Source: Reticulitermes speratus (taxonomy: Eukaryota > Arthropoda > Insecta > Blattodea > Rhinotermitidae). Taken from it: a stretch of 64,000 bases of DNA. The stretch is taken from the NCBI GenBank assembly GCA_021186555.1, contig JAJKFL010000039.1, positions 24,077,733 through 24,141,732 of the forward strand, written 5' to 3'. A program made the position numbers and the translations under genes. Below the pieces are notes generated by a model. The model had not been told where the DNA came from, did no database searches, and saw nothing but the letters and a program-made list of their open reading frames with translations. Below, in pieces: positions 1 to 10,910 of this stretch (the stretch's first letter is position 1; each line of letters opens with the position of its first letter).

Positions 1-149
1 GAGCTTGGTTCTTCTGTTCCCAATAATCTGTCATGAGCCAAAATTTGAAACCTTACCTACTTCAGTTGACAACCTGAAGGAAAAAGACTACTCGAGGAAC
101 TTCACACAGATGGGAGAATAGTAGAACGAATCTTAAAATAAGGAACATG

Positions 150-232
150 CCATGAAGGCATACTTAGGAAGTTACTACATTGCTCCACACATTCTTAACC
201 TTGGAACTAGATGCAGGTGAGTGGTCAGCCAC
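150..232 (-). mobile_element. SINE family A, 3' fragment
   Basis: The stretch contains the family signature attcttaacct followed by an actagatg(g/c)aggtgagtggtcagc-like string, which recurs more than ten times in this window in both orientations. Only the 3' half is present; the tRNA-like head is missing. It is directly followed by a LINE-1 3' scrap. Confidence 0.7.
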
Positions 233-249
233 ACGCCAAAAACAGGATA

Positions 250-392
250 TGAGGGTATGCACTGGATTCATCTGGCAAGGTTAGGGACCGGTGGAGGGTC
301 TTCTCAGGACTATCATGATCCTTCGGGTTCCACAAGATTCGAGAATATTTCTAGACCAACTGAGCGATCATCAGCTTCTCAAGAATTCTACT
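250..392 (+). mobile_element. LINE family 1, 3'-terminal fragment
   Basis: The segment reads like the last codons and 3' UTR of the LINE-1 family seen whole at 18-21 kb and 58-61 kb: a TGGATT...GGCTCAGGATAGGGAC-like stretch, then ccttcgggttccac, and finally cagcttctcaag. It is strongly diverged and lacks everything upstream, so it is an old 5'-truncated copy or a remnant. Confidence 0.65.
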
Positions 393-399
393 TTATTGA

Positions 400-1194
400 G
401 TTCACTAGAACTTCAAGGGTACTATTTCTCGGGACACTGATTCGCCCCTCCCCTCAGCTGCTGCCTTACCTAGCGACGACATGAATCTTTTGATGAGCGA
501 CTCCCACTGACAAAGAGTATTATATCTGATGAGACTCCCGCTGTGAGAAGTAATCGTCAAAAGGAACACGCGAAAGAGTGAACGCGTAAAACCAGGATCC
601 CTTCCGCCTTTGTTTGATTAGTCAAAATTGTTCACCGTTCTTTAAGCCCAGAAAATCAAGTCTTAACTGAAACCTCACGTGAAAATTTCTTATCTGAACA
701 CTGAATTGTGAATTGATAGTTTACAGCATAATCTTTAGAAACAGCCCAAAGAATTTACCCTCTGCATTTACTTCTATCTTCCAAGGACACTGAATGCAGG
801 AAGATATGCCTTTCCTAAGGCAATATCGTTACACATGAGAGTGGCCACGCCATCCCAGTCTGTTCCACTCTCCACTACACGTGTCATATAACGAGTTTCA
901 GACTGTATCACCCGTATTGTAGCCTACAACCACACTCGACTTTAAGACCACCCTCTAAATATGTCGATTTTAAAACGTAAGTGTGGCATTTATATGCCTA
1001 AGGTGGACGACATACATGCACGTTCATGCCTCCGTATGGCCTGTGCCAAACGTTTCGGCCTTTAATCGATCCGAACAGGTATTCTTCTGAGGAAGGTTTC
1101 CTCTATTTTGTCCGCACAGTGACTTTCAGAAACTACTGACAGAAAACAAACCGGAATTAAAATAGCAAATTAACAAACAGTTACATGTAAAACT
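400..1194. other. Unassigned intergenic stretch
   Basis: I see no credible coding sequence, tandem repeat or terminal-repeat pair here. Short open frames look random. Confidence 0.5.
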
Positions 1195-1204
1195 CATAAA
1201 GCTT

Positions 1205-1443
1205 TTTATATGACCTTCACCATGCATTTTAAACTCACTGAATATTAAACAGCGAAAAGCACCTTCACTATCAAATTTTAATAGTAGTATATAAGTATAT
1301 ATCATCAGGGGGTACAAACTACATTTGCTTATGTCCATAAGTTCACTGTGTCATCACAAATTATCGTTCGATGTCCACGCAAGTAAGAGCACTGTATAAA
1401 AAAATTTTATAGTGAAGGTGCATTTCGTTGGTTAATATTCAGT
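1205..1443 (-). mobile_element. Decayed ribozyme-type palindromic element
   Basis: Two 43-bp inverted arms (about 1237-1279 and 1401-1443) match with a few mismatches. Between them the minus strand reads accccCUGAUGA, the same context as the hammerhead start in the 10.2-kb element, and the flanking gtagttt block is also shared. The minus-strand right end carries aaaatgcatggtgaa, matching the ATGCACGGTG tail of the other family members. A 10-bp near-duplicate, cataaagctt/cacaaagctt (1195-1204 and 1444-1453), brackets it. Stem II and the GAAA part are not recognisable, so the ribozyme is a relic. Confidence 0.55.
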
Positions 1444-1453
1444 CACAAAGCTT

Positions 1454-1814
1454 ATTTTCCTATTGCACACATATTTACTGTACCATAGCAATGTTACTAT
1501 TATTACTGATATATTATTTTCATAAAGAAATTACGAAGACTACTAAGTACTGGTTCTATCTACGGTAAATTAGTCGAATACAACTGTCATGTTTGTAATG
1601 GTTGACATAACAACACAACATTTAGGCCTGTTTATGGTCTAGCCCCATACCAAATTTCACCATGAAACAAAAACGTGATAGAAGGTTTTCGTACGGTGAC
1701 ACGAAACAGGCCATTTTGAATAAGGTTCTATATTGATTTATTTACTCGTTTTATTTTAAAACTGCTACGACTACACAGCGATATAATAAATAATACATGG
1801 GGAACGTTGTGGAA
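1454..1814. other. Unassigned intergenic stretch
   Basis: AT-rich sequence with no recognisable feature. Confidence 0.5.
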
Positions 1815-1975
1815 GAAAGTAGTCGTGGCCTGAGTTCAGGTACTATCCCGGCATTTGATTGGAGGAACTAAGGAAAACCACGAAATGTCAGAATATCCTG
1901 CCTCCGGGCCTGGATTTGAATCCCGGATATCCGGAATAGGGAATACAGATCAATAGTGCTACACACCCGAAAGGA
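1815..1975 (-). mobile_element. SINE family D copy (tRNA-derived type)
   Basis: On the plus strand it reads actatcccggcatttgattg, then ggaactaaggaaaaccacg, and further on a box-B-like ggatttgaatcccgg. Similar strings occur at 44.8 kb in the opposite orientation and at 56.9 kb. The box-B-like sequence lies where a tRNA-derived head would be. Confidence 0.5.
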
Positions 1976-3370
1976 AGGTTCGGCAGACCTAGGAACATAT
2001 GGATGATAACATTAACATGGACCTCACACAAACGGAATGTGGGTCGCGGGCTGGGCATAACTGGCTTCGGTTAGTGGCAACACCGTTATGTATCTACGGG
2101 TTTTAAGAACTTGTCCCACGTAGTTAAAACGAAATGCAAATAACTGATTGACAGGGGCAATTATATTTAATTTGATTGAAGCAAATAACGAAATACTGTA
2201 ATCAGTACAAAAGCTGAAATGAAACAACTCGCCCAAACATCAAAACGGATCAAACCACAGAACTGACAACACCAATTACATATAGTTTGTTCCTCCGCCG
2301 CAAGGTGGTACTACCATTCGGACGACTTATCCATTAGTTACGTCAGGAAAAGCTGAAAAAAAAAAGTTGATGACGTCAGAGAAACAAGATGGCTTCTACG
2401 ACAATGGCCCCGCCTCCCACGTTTAGACCCCGCCTTTACAGTCCTTACCACGCCAAGGGAAACACAAGCCCCGCCTTTCATTTTCCCGTTTCCATAGAGA
2501 CGTGTGGACGCCATTCCACGGCCATTATGATTAGCCTAGGCAAAAGTAATCTATCGTACTACACTGCGAATTGGCAGTTTAGGCACTTCTCTTTAATTTC
2601 ACTCGACCAAGCACCCTTTGCAACCACTATACAGTTTCGACATATTTACTTCCGAAAGTCTGCGAGGAGAAAGACACATACCACACCGTATGGAATGAAC
2701 TGTAATGTTTACTTAATCAATGGGCGACAGGTTGCTTACACGCTCTGATTCCCTGCTTTTATCTGGAGGCTGGGTGGTTGGTTCCTAACGTATATTTTCT
2801 ATCACCGTGCACCACTTAATAGTCGTGATATCTGTAGAGTTCTGTTAAATAATGACCGAGGAAACAAACTCGAACATTAAAATCCACAATTTGAGGCTAA
2901 CCCGAATCAACCTCAGAATGAATTCTACACGACCTACTTTATTATTATCCTACATTTTCTTCAGTTTTACAAATGGCAGCTTCCCAAAAGATTTCCTCAT
3001 TAATACGTATTTATTCTCCTACTGTCTTCAACATCCACGCCAGAGATCTAACCCGCCTTAACATTCCCACTTATTCGCTTTAAGAAAAAATCTTCGTGTA
3101 TGGTGTCACATACCACCGGGGAGTGAACGCCTCCGGTTTTCCGAATTTATAAATATTGTTTAGTAGATCCGCAAACCCTGCGAAATTGTCTATTTATAGC
3201 CTTCCAAGTACGTGACCTAACTACGTCTGCATCGCGGTAATGATCGTGGCCTACATTTTGAGATACTTCCCCACCATTTACCTGGACGCAATGAAGGAAA
3301 GCGCCAAAAACCTGCTATTATGACAGGCATCCTGGGAGATTTTCGAATCTGGGACCGCCCAAGTATAGAA
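1976..3370. other. Intergenic stretch with a GC-box cluster
   Basis: Apart from the GC-box/CRE cluster listed separately, I see nothing recognisable. A 119-codon open frame at 2389-2748 has no familiar domain and an amino-acid make-up consistent with chance. Confidence 0.4.
2371..2475. promoter_or_regulatory. CRE plus three GC boxes (possible promoter-like cluster)
   Basis: A perfect CRE palindrome tgacgtca (2371-2378) is followed by aagatggc and three ccccgcc boxes (2408-2414, 2428-2434, 2469-2475) within about 105 bp, unusual in an otherwise AT-rich window. No gene could be anchored downstream, so it may be a promoter remnant or part of an unrecognised repeat. Confidence 0.2.
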
Positions 3371-4600
3371 CCTTGTAGCCTGCAACGATGTTGATGATCT
3401 GATGACAGCCCCGAATATTAATCATAAGCCTGAGGAATGGAGACTGTTTATAGACTCATCGAAGTCAAGTCTGAAAGCTGTTGTGCTCCATAATGCCAAC
3501 GTGTTGCCATGAATTCCAGTTGATTTTGCAGTCAATATGAAGGAATCATATGACAACATGAAGCTTCTTCTAAACTGCGTAAACTGCAAGAAATACCAAT
3601 GGCAGCTTTGTGGAGACTTGAAAGTTGTTGCTATATTGCTAGGACTGCAGCAGGGCTACACGAAATTTTGCTGTTTCTTAAGTGAATGGGACAGTCGGGC
3701 AAAGACTTCCCATTACAAGAGGAGGGACTGGCCTTCCGGACAATCACTGGAACCGGGAACAAAGGATGTACAGCACCTACCGCTGGTAGAATCCAGCAAC
3801 ATTTTGCTGCCTCCTCTGCACATCAAACTAGGACTAATGAAGAACTTCGTTAAGGCTGCGGATCAGACACGGCCAGCGTTTAGGTACCTCGCTGAGAAAT
3901 TCCCAGGAATCAGTGCTGCAAAAATCAAGGAGAGTGTTTTCATCGGTCTTCAGATCCGCAAGCTCTTTGGAGACGAACAGTTCGACCACATTCTCAGTGG
4001 CAACGAGAAGAGGGCGAGGAATGATTTCCGTCTCGTAACAACCAACTTTTTAGGAAATAATAAGGCGACAACTACAAGGAACTTGTTGAAAACCTGTTGT
4101 TGTCTATGAGGAACTAGGCTGCAATATGTCTTTAAAGATCCATTCTCTGCACTATCACCTGGATTTTTTCCCGGAAAACTGTGGGGCACTGAGGGATGAG
4201 CACGGCGAATGTTTTCACCGTGATATTGCAGCAATGGAGAAGAGATACCAGGACAAGTGGAGTTCATCGATGTTAGCCGACTATTGCTGGACGGTAACAC
4301 GGGATTCTCCTGGACGTGTGTACAAACGGCAAGCGAAGAGGCAGCGCATTTAGTCAAGGCAAGCCAGTCAGTATACAGTATGTCAAGAATATAGTGTGTA
4401 AGGCACGTATAACTAAGTTAGACAATCTTTTTGAAACTGTAGCCAATCAAGCCTTTTTGTGACCATCTTCGTGTTCAGCTTCCCAAAATCTATGAAGGGA
4501 AACATATTTCGTTTCCGAAGCAGAAAAAAAGTCAAAATTTGTTGTACAGTGTAATAATTAGAAACTGTATTAAAAAGCAAAAGAACTGTAAAATGTGCCA
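3371..4600 (+). pseudogene. 5'-truncated copy of a multicopy insect gene family (unknown function)
   Basis: The translated product includes EWRLFIDSSKSSLKAV, NMKESYDNMKLLL, LCGDLKVVAILLGLQQGYTK, LPPLHIKLGLMKNFVKA and, in another frame, MSLKIHSLHYHLDFFPE, MEKRYQDKW and MLADYCWT. I recognise this as a large family of uncharacterised, intronless-looking proteins common in insects; its biochemical role is not known to me. This copy starts abruptly where the longer copy at 12.8 kb is already in mid-protein. It has a stop before NMKESY (near 3512), a 1-base deletion near 4063 relative to the 14.2-kb copy, and a frameshift just before GCNMSLK (near 4115) that both copies share. Homology runs on into the 3' flank to about 4.6 kb, including cgtttccgaagcagaaaaaa. 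Neighbours give no functional context. Confidence 0.75.
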
Positions 4601-4679
4601 CTTCAAAACTCAATACTTTCAGTACTCTTCTTAGGGAACTACTTGCATTCATCCCTCAGCAGATCGTTCAACAGGTGTT

Positions 4680-6177
4680 TCGTGTAATCCTTATTTGGTT
4701 AGTCCGTTACCTATGGCCGGTGCACGACACCGGTGTACGGCCTAAGAGTTTCTGTTCTGAAAGGCACTCTAGACCGAGTCAAGTGACCTCACTATCAGTT
4801 AACAGGTGTGAACTATCTGGGACACTGGAATGATGGGTTCGAATCTCGCTCAAGACGTGTGTGCCCGCGTTTTACTGCGTTGCCCTGTTTTGGAACGGAG
4901 ACCTTGCGAATGAGCGATCTTTTTTTAATTTACAAAGCTTTATTTCCTTGACATGTACATACAACAGTATACAGAATATGGGCTAAATTGTTCCTAACAC
5001 CAATTTTGAGGTTCGTGCATTTTACACTCTGGAACATAATAGGTACAGTGCACCAATTAAAGTAGTTGTAGTGAAAACTAGGACACCAGCTCCCTTAAAA
5101 ACACTACCACACCAGAGGCTCTACTTAGAGAAACACGTGTCTTATTCGCTTGTGCTTGTAACTACCGTACATCTAGCGATCTTCATTCAAGGAAGTCTAA
5201 CATACTAAATAGATAAGACATGTCCAAACATAAAGTTGACAACATACTAGAGTGTACATCAGTCTCACGCATTCTTAGACCCTTACTCCGGCACTAGACG
5301 GAAACGAGTCAGCTTTCGGTCCGGCCACTTTAACCTGGTAGCCACTAGACAGGAGGCATCAGATACCTCTACGACATTAAAAACGGCGTAAGGGGCCAGG
5401 ATAAAAAAATCCTGGTGTAAATTAAAAATTAATTTTCCAATTACAACGGACGTTCCCAATGTTACAATACATACTGTGAATGAAGGTTACTTCGATATTC
5501 AATGTTTTGAATGGAGGATAACAGGTGACTAGAAAAACCATACCGGTTTCCAGACCCTATTTCATTATGCAGTCGAATGTGACATTTGTCCATTACCATT
5601 TTTCCTCGTGTGATAACTGTGTGCAGTATTTAATGCGTGTCTCATTTTACGGATCTGAAGCTTTGCAGTCTTCTTAGACTGCATTACAGTATTACAGACC
5701 TACAACGTCTACCAGATTACAATGACTAGGAAACAGGTCCAGGAACCACGCAGGCTTTCGTTGGTCAACTTGTGACCATGTACATATTATCCAGGCACGT
5801 AACAACACGACGAGGCATCACCTGTTATAACACAGCATTTGTGACGATGTAACAAGAAGGGTGTTTCCTGCTTTCATTAACGATCTCATATCATATACAT
5901 AGGTCATAAAGTGTCGAATGAAAGTGCGATCGAATGTACTAGAATCGATCTTCCGCAGTTTTAAGGCAAGCAGCCCTTGTCTTATCTAGCATATTTGCCT
6001 GGTGGCGGAAAACCTCAATAAGATCCCCCCTCCCCCGGTTGAGGTTCATTTCATTACTTACTAAAGACAACGTCGTTACATAAACTATTATGGACTAGTC
6101 AAACTGAGGCAGAGTAGCGCCATTATAGCCTTTTATAAAACGCGATTGTTAATTTATGACGTTATGTAAAGTAGAGA
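4680..6177. other. Intergenic stretch with SINE debris
   Basis: Around 4790-4900 is a degenerate tRNA-like stretch with a box-B-like gggttcgaatctcgc. Around 5267-5345 is a SINE-A piece. The rest shows no recognisable feature. Confidence 0.4.
5267..5345 (-). mobile_element. SINE family A, degraded fragment
   Basis: It shows an attcttaga...ccggcactagacggaaacgagtcagc-like stretch followed by ccggccactttaacc, a diverged version of the SINE-A signature in minus orientation. Confidence 0.5.
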
Positions 6178-6437
6178 GCCGATCCCAGTGGCCGCGCGGT
6201 CTAAGGCGTGGGACTGTGGCTGCTCGCTTGCTGGGATTGAGGTTTCGAATTCCACCGGGGACATGGATGTCTGTCTCTTGTGAGTGGTGTGTTGTCAGGT
6301 AGAGGTCTCTGCGTCGGGCTGATCATTCGTCCAGAGGAGTCCTACCGAATGTGGCGTGTCTAAAAGATTGTGCTCGTGAAACCTCGATAATGAGGAGGCC
6401 CTGGCCCACTAGGGGCTGTTGCGCCATGGGGCAAAAA
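6178..6437 (+). mobile_element. SINE family B, near full length
   Basis: The 5' part is tRNA-like, with an A-box-like gtggccgcgcggtctaagg and a B-box-like ggtttcgaattccacc. A unique body (catggatgtctgtctcttg ... gaggaggccctggccc) and an A-rich end gggcaaaaaaag follow. A second copy lies at 42.6 kb. Short direct repeats (gtaaagtaga before, gtgaagtaga after) are a plausible target duplication. Confidence 0.75.
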
Positions 6438-6449
6438 AAGTGAAGTAGA

Positions 6450-7385
6450 CTTTGTAATGAGTCAGTATGGTTAAAAGTGAAATGGCCTAACAAGAATGTG
6501 CCAAGATCTCTCACACAAAATTTCCCCACACTTTGACTTACCGTTTACTACATACATGAAAAAGAATATTTACAGCCTTACTAACGATGGACTTTAAGGG
6601 TCAGTGCGGCTGAACATTTAAACTGCCCTACTACTTTTACTTCAAGTGTGTCACATCGACTTTTATCAAAGTGTCATTAAATGGTTTACGATGCAGGCTG
6701 CATAAAAAGTCCATTTATACCCTTATGTAATGTAAATTTTGTAATCGTTCATTTTCTCTAAACATTTCATCAAAATCACTTTAACAGTTTATAAGGTAGA
6801 GCCTACATAAGAATCTCTTTTATAACTGTGTGTAAAGTGGGCTTTGTTATGGATAAATACGGCCGATAATTGCATATTCTGATAAAGTTTAATTCAAGTC
6901 TACAATGTCAGATCCTCAGAAGCCTGTCCACCGTTTTCGGTCACAGACGGCGGGCATAACTTCTGCATACGGCGTTCTTTTTTAGTTTTGTAAAAAACAC
7001 CCAATAATCACTCTTCTATTATCCTACTACTTCAGTTCCGGGCAATGAAACAATGTAACAATACACACTGACAGTAAACAATACAGCGACGCCACAGGCC
7101 GACTGTTTTGACGCTCGTCGCACGCTAGCTACCGTACTGAGCTATCCTCTTTAAAGTTTAGCAACACGTACGTGAACTAAGAAATCGGAATATCTGTATC
7201 CCAATCGGAGTACAGATATTTGTTAGGTAGTTCCTGCGTTTCCTTGTGATGGTGCAGATACAACGAGTTCTTTGAAATACCAGCATTAAATTTTCCAGAA
7301 TAAACTATGTGTCGGAACACCAAGAGCCTATTCGTTTAAGAATAAAAACAGGAATAAGAATAAGAAGATAAAGAAACTTAAAGAG
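6450..7385. other. Unassigned intergenic stretch
   Basis: I see nothing recognisable in this interval. Confidence 0.5.
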
Positions 7386-7597
7386 ATTTTTCTCTTCTCA
7401 AAAGCGTCCAGACAGGCTCTGGGGACCACCTAGCCTTCTATTCAATTGGTACTGGGGTTCTTCCCCCAGGGATAAGGCGGCGAGGCGTGAAGCTGACCAA
7501 TCACCTCCATTTAGTGCCGAGGTTGCAAATGCGGAACCATACCTCCACTTCTCATACGCCTTCATGGCGTGCACATGGGCAAATTTACCTTTCTTTC
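7386..7597 (+). mobile_element. SINE family A, plus-strand copy lacking its head
   Basis: It runs from tctcttctcaaaagcgtcca through a tggtactggggttc stretch and aggcgtgaagctgaccaatc to cgccttcatggcgtgcac and the terminal tttaccttt, the same order as the full copies at 50.0 and 61.2 kb. The tRNA-like head is not recognisable. Confidence 0.65.
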
Positions 7598-7704
7598 ATG
7601 TAGTGAGGCTAAGGGTCACAGGCGCTCGCACGAAGCCCCTGGATCCCTTACACCGACTTTCAGCATTCCAAGGTTGGAGGCGGTACAGGGTACAGCTGTC
7701 CATG

Positions 7705-7836
7705 AGCAGGCCATGAACGCAAACAGGGGGAGCAGAGTTACAGTTCCACTTATTCTTAACCTCGGCAGTAGATGGAGGTAAGTGGTCAGCTTTGCGCCCC
7801 GGTCGCCGGGCTGGACGTTTTTGGAAAGAATTGCTG
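7705..7836 (-). mobile_element. SINE family A, minus-strand fragment
   Basis: A clear signature (attcttaacctcggcagtag then aagtggtcagctttgcgcc) lies in opposite orientation to the adjacent SINE-A copy, so the two form a loose inverted pair about 110 bp apart. Confidence 0.7.
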
Positions 7837-8331
7837 ACTTTACTGGCAGTAACAATCTGCAGTACAGAATTGGAATGGACTGGCACTCGGAGAAGTGAGG
7901 GGGAGAAAAATGCACAACTAAATAACACTCGCATTGTCTGCTGGTGCCAAAATTTGCACCCAAGAATAGTTTAGGATCAGGCAGTTACAGAGACCAAACG
8001 GGCAGGTTGGCCATCCTCGTAATGTTCTCAACTCGCTCAAAAGATCATTCTGCAGTACACCTCATGTCTCTGTAAACGTACGTGAACCGGGTGTTTTGTC
8101 TCACAAGCAACATATTATACAGTGTAACCATCATAAGACCGGGAAAAAAGTTAAATACAAGAAACGGAACGTAAAACTCTCTTTAATTCATTAACGATCA
8201 AATAATTCCGGATCCTGAATGTTCTACCACTAGCAAAGCCCACCTCCGGACAAAATTCTGAGCCACTTTAATCCAGTTCACATCATCACAACCAGCGTCA
8301 CTATAATTCACTACACAGTGCATTTCTTTCA

Positions 8332-8536
8332 ATTCTATAGCGCTTTGACGACGGTTTACGATATTCCGAAACAATCTCCATTTTTTGGACTTAGGCCTAT
8401 CTAACGTCTACTTATAACTAAAACACAACGTTTCGGAAGACGGCTATGCTTCCATCTTCAGGTGCGGGTAACGAACCAAGCTGGTGGGTACCTCAGAGCG
8501 AGCTATTCTCAGCCAATGGGCTCAATGAGATGTTTT
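8332..8536 (-). mobile_element. Ribozyme-type element relic with long target duplication
   Basis: The element is bracketed by cacagtgcatttctttca (8314-8331) and cacagtacatttctttca (8537-8554), 17 of 18 identical. Inside, the minus strand shows CUGAAGA (8455-8461), a perfect 5-bp stem II (GGAAG/CUUCC) and GAAAC (8430-8434), the hammerhead order. Stem I does not pair, and the base at the predicted cleavage site is G, which hammerheads disfavour, so the ribozyme is probably inactive. Unlike its relatives it has no second inverted arm. Confidence 0.55.
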
Positions 8537-8554
8537 CACAGTACATTTCTTTCA

Positions 8555-10176
8555 TCGTCGTCCTGAGCACTGCAGCTGTCATGGGATGTCGTGGCGGATT
8601 CAGGGTTTACATGCGATAAAGCTGCCGTGTTCGGTGCCGTAATAAAAGAAACCCCTTGTATATTTATAAAATATTTACCTGCCGCAATTTCATATAGATT
8701 TCTTACTTCCCTCATTCGATTTCGTATCCAACCTGTCACAAATTCCTACACTTGATTACGTTCACAATACTAGGTGATCTGCATACAACGTAAAGGTCTT
8801 AAAACCCGCACATATTTCTCAACGTATCACCAGCAGGATAATTTCCACCATAAAATTCAGCCAAGATGCGAGATTAATTACTACCCACGAAATGGCAGGA
8901 CCATAAACCAGGAGTCACACTTTGGACATGACGTCGGATTCCAGAGAGAGATTGTTAGCAGCCCACCAGTTGTACATTATATAAAGTACACGCAGAAACA
9001 AAGTTCGTGGCAATTTAAGTAGACAAGGAATTCCGTATTCACACCTGTGACGCTAACACCTTTTAAACTGCTCAGATACACACTCAGATAAACACTGTAT
9101 AAGGCGGTCCTAGTTATGCATGGTCAATTCGGACCAGAAAGTCACCAGTTAAAAGCGAATTCCCTTTAAGCGGGGAATTTCCACCCAGAAGAAATAATGT
9201 AAATACGGGTTAATGAGGACAGATTTAGTGTGTACAGTACCTTTTGCAAATAAACATTAATTAAATGTGTTCACAAAAAAAGCGTCATTGCTCCGGTCTG
9301 CCAGGTCATTATGTTAAAAGCCAGTTCCATTGCACTGCAAAGCCAAATATTTTGAAATGACTGAAAACATTGCATCCGTTTGCGTTTCCCCCCATTTCCA
9401 ACCACGAGGAAGTGCAATACATCATTCTTATTTCTAAATATCAATATGTCGAACAATCAAGTGTAATCGCAACATACACGTTCAACAGTCAGTTATTATT
9501 CAAACATTTTAAACAACGAAATATTCGTTAAAAGTTTACTGTTTAGAGGCGATGTTTCGAAAATTATCGCGAATTTATGGTGATCAGTGATGTGCTGGTG
9601 GCGATAAAAGCTTATAAATAACCGACAGACTATAAATAACGATCTAGCTTAGATAGCAAAGAACACGACTACGTCTGCACATAGTGCACTACCAATTTAT
9701 TTTATGCATATTGGACGCAATTCCTTCGTTATTATTATTATTATCATTTTACCAGTGTTACAACGGTTATTCACCTCTTGAGACGCGTCTTATTTCTGCT
9801 CAGAAATCGTGCGCATGAAGAGCTTGAAACATGAGACTGAAACCGTTTTCTGCTGGAGGGTCGTGTTCCACGGATGTGATACTCAGAAGTGCGGGGCGGC
9901 TTTATGTATATCTTAAAAATTTTGGCCCCGCATATAAGAGATTACGGACATCTACCCCCCCCCCCCCCCGGCCTGTACTTGTCTTGCCAACTGCCATATT
10001 TAAATATCAACTATAAAGACATGTTGCGCTTCTAATTTAAAATATCAAGTCTCAAACATCGTAGACTTGTGCAGAACTCCTCTGATCGCAGAGTGCACAG
10101 ATCGTCATTAGAAAGCTACTAGATTCCACTTGAAACATACTGCAGGTATATTCATACACCACTGGGAAATTCAAAC
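8555..10176. other. Intergenic stretch
   Basis: Contents are a short ATT run near 9730 and a 15-base C run at 9955-9969. No coding or mobile signature was recognised. Confidence 0.5.
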
Positions 10177-10250
10177 ATAATGGGTTAATATTTTTAACAA
10201 CCAACCAAATACACATTTTATTTAAAACTGTTTTATACTTTTATTACTTT

Positions 10251-10294
10251 CCCCTACACATGTTTCGGTCCGATCTCAGACCATCCTCAGGGGG
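10251..10294 (-). ncRNA. Hammerhead-like ribozyme motif, left arm
   Basis: Minus strand: CCCC, CUGAGGA, an extra U, stem II GGUC/GACC with 8-nt loop, GAAA, 2-bp stem III, A, GGGG. It is the mirror of the 10755-10798 motif (coordinates sum to 21049). Confidence 0.65.
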
Positions 10295-10754
10295 CTATAA
10301 ACTACATCTATATTACGTCCATATGTGTTTGTTCAATTACATGTGTAGTGTAGATCACTTGCGTTTTATCGTGTAGGTTGTAAGTCACTTTTTTAAAAAT
10401 CACTTTCAAAAATCACTCTTAAAAATCAATTTTAAAAACACAGATTAAAATCGTATAAAACACGATTAATGTTGTAAAAACACTTGTGAAGCACACTGTA
10501 TCAACTCAAGGTCTTGTCTAATTTGTTTGTGCGTGGTCCAACATGATAGTTCATTTTCTTGTGTCTGTACGTCGTATAGTTAATTGGAGCATTAATCGTG
10601 TTTTATACGATTTTAATCTGTGTTTTTAAAAGTGATTTTTGAAAGTGATTTTTAAAAAAAGTGCCTTACAACCTACACGATAAAACGCAAGTGATCTACA
10701 CTACACATGTAATTGAACAAACACATATGGACGTAATATAGATGTAGTTTATAG

Positions 10755-10798
10755 CCCCCTGAGGATGGTCTGAGATCGGACCGAAACATATGTAGGGG
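10755..10798 (+). ncRNA. Hammerhead-like ribozyme motif, right arm
   Basis: The core CUGAGGA is at 10759-10765, stem II GGUC (10767-10770) pairs with GACC (10779-10782), and GAAA is at 10783-10786. Stem III is AC/GU with loop AUAU, the base before the predicted cut is A10794, and stem I pairs CCCC (10755-10758) with GGGG (10795-10798). One unpaired U (10766) lies between the core and stem II, a departure from the textbook fold that recurs in all family members here. Confidence 0.7.
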
Positions 10799-10910
10799 AA
10801 AGTAATAAAAGTATAAAACAGTTTTAAATAAAATGTGCATTTGGTTGGTTGTTAAAGATATTGAATAAAATGCACGGTGAATGCAAGATAAAGTTTATAA
10901 TGGGTTAATA

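Larger units (their letters stand above)
10191..10896. mobile_element. Palindromic hammerhead-bearing element (Penelope-like/retrozyme-like)
   Basis: Two arms of about 275 bp face each other (10193 pairs with 10856; the spacer is roughly 10472-10590). Each arm carries a hammerhead-like motif in head-to-head orientation. A 14-bp perfect duplication, ataatgggttaata, flanks it (10177-10190 and 10897-10910). After the palindrome comes an asymmetric 40-bp tail (10857-10896) containing ATGCACGGTG, shared with other elements here. There is no coding capacity. From the literature, Penelope-like elements carry minimal type-I hammerheads in their terminal repeats, have variable duplications and can occur as inverted copies, so a non-autonomous derivative is the best explanation. 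Assignment is inference. Confidence 0.7.

Noticed and set aside
520-560. CUGAUGAG followed by a G/C-rich stretch
   Set aside because: No GAAA and no pairing stems follow.
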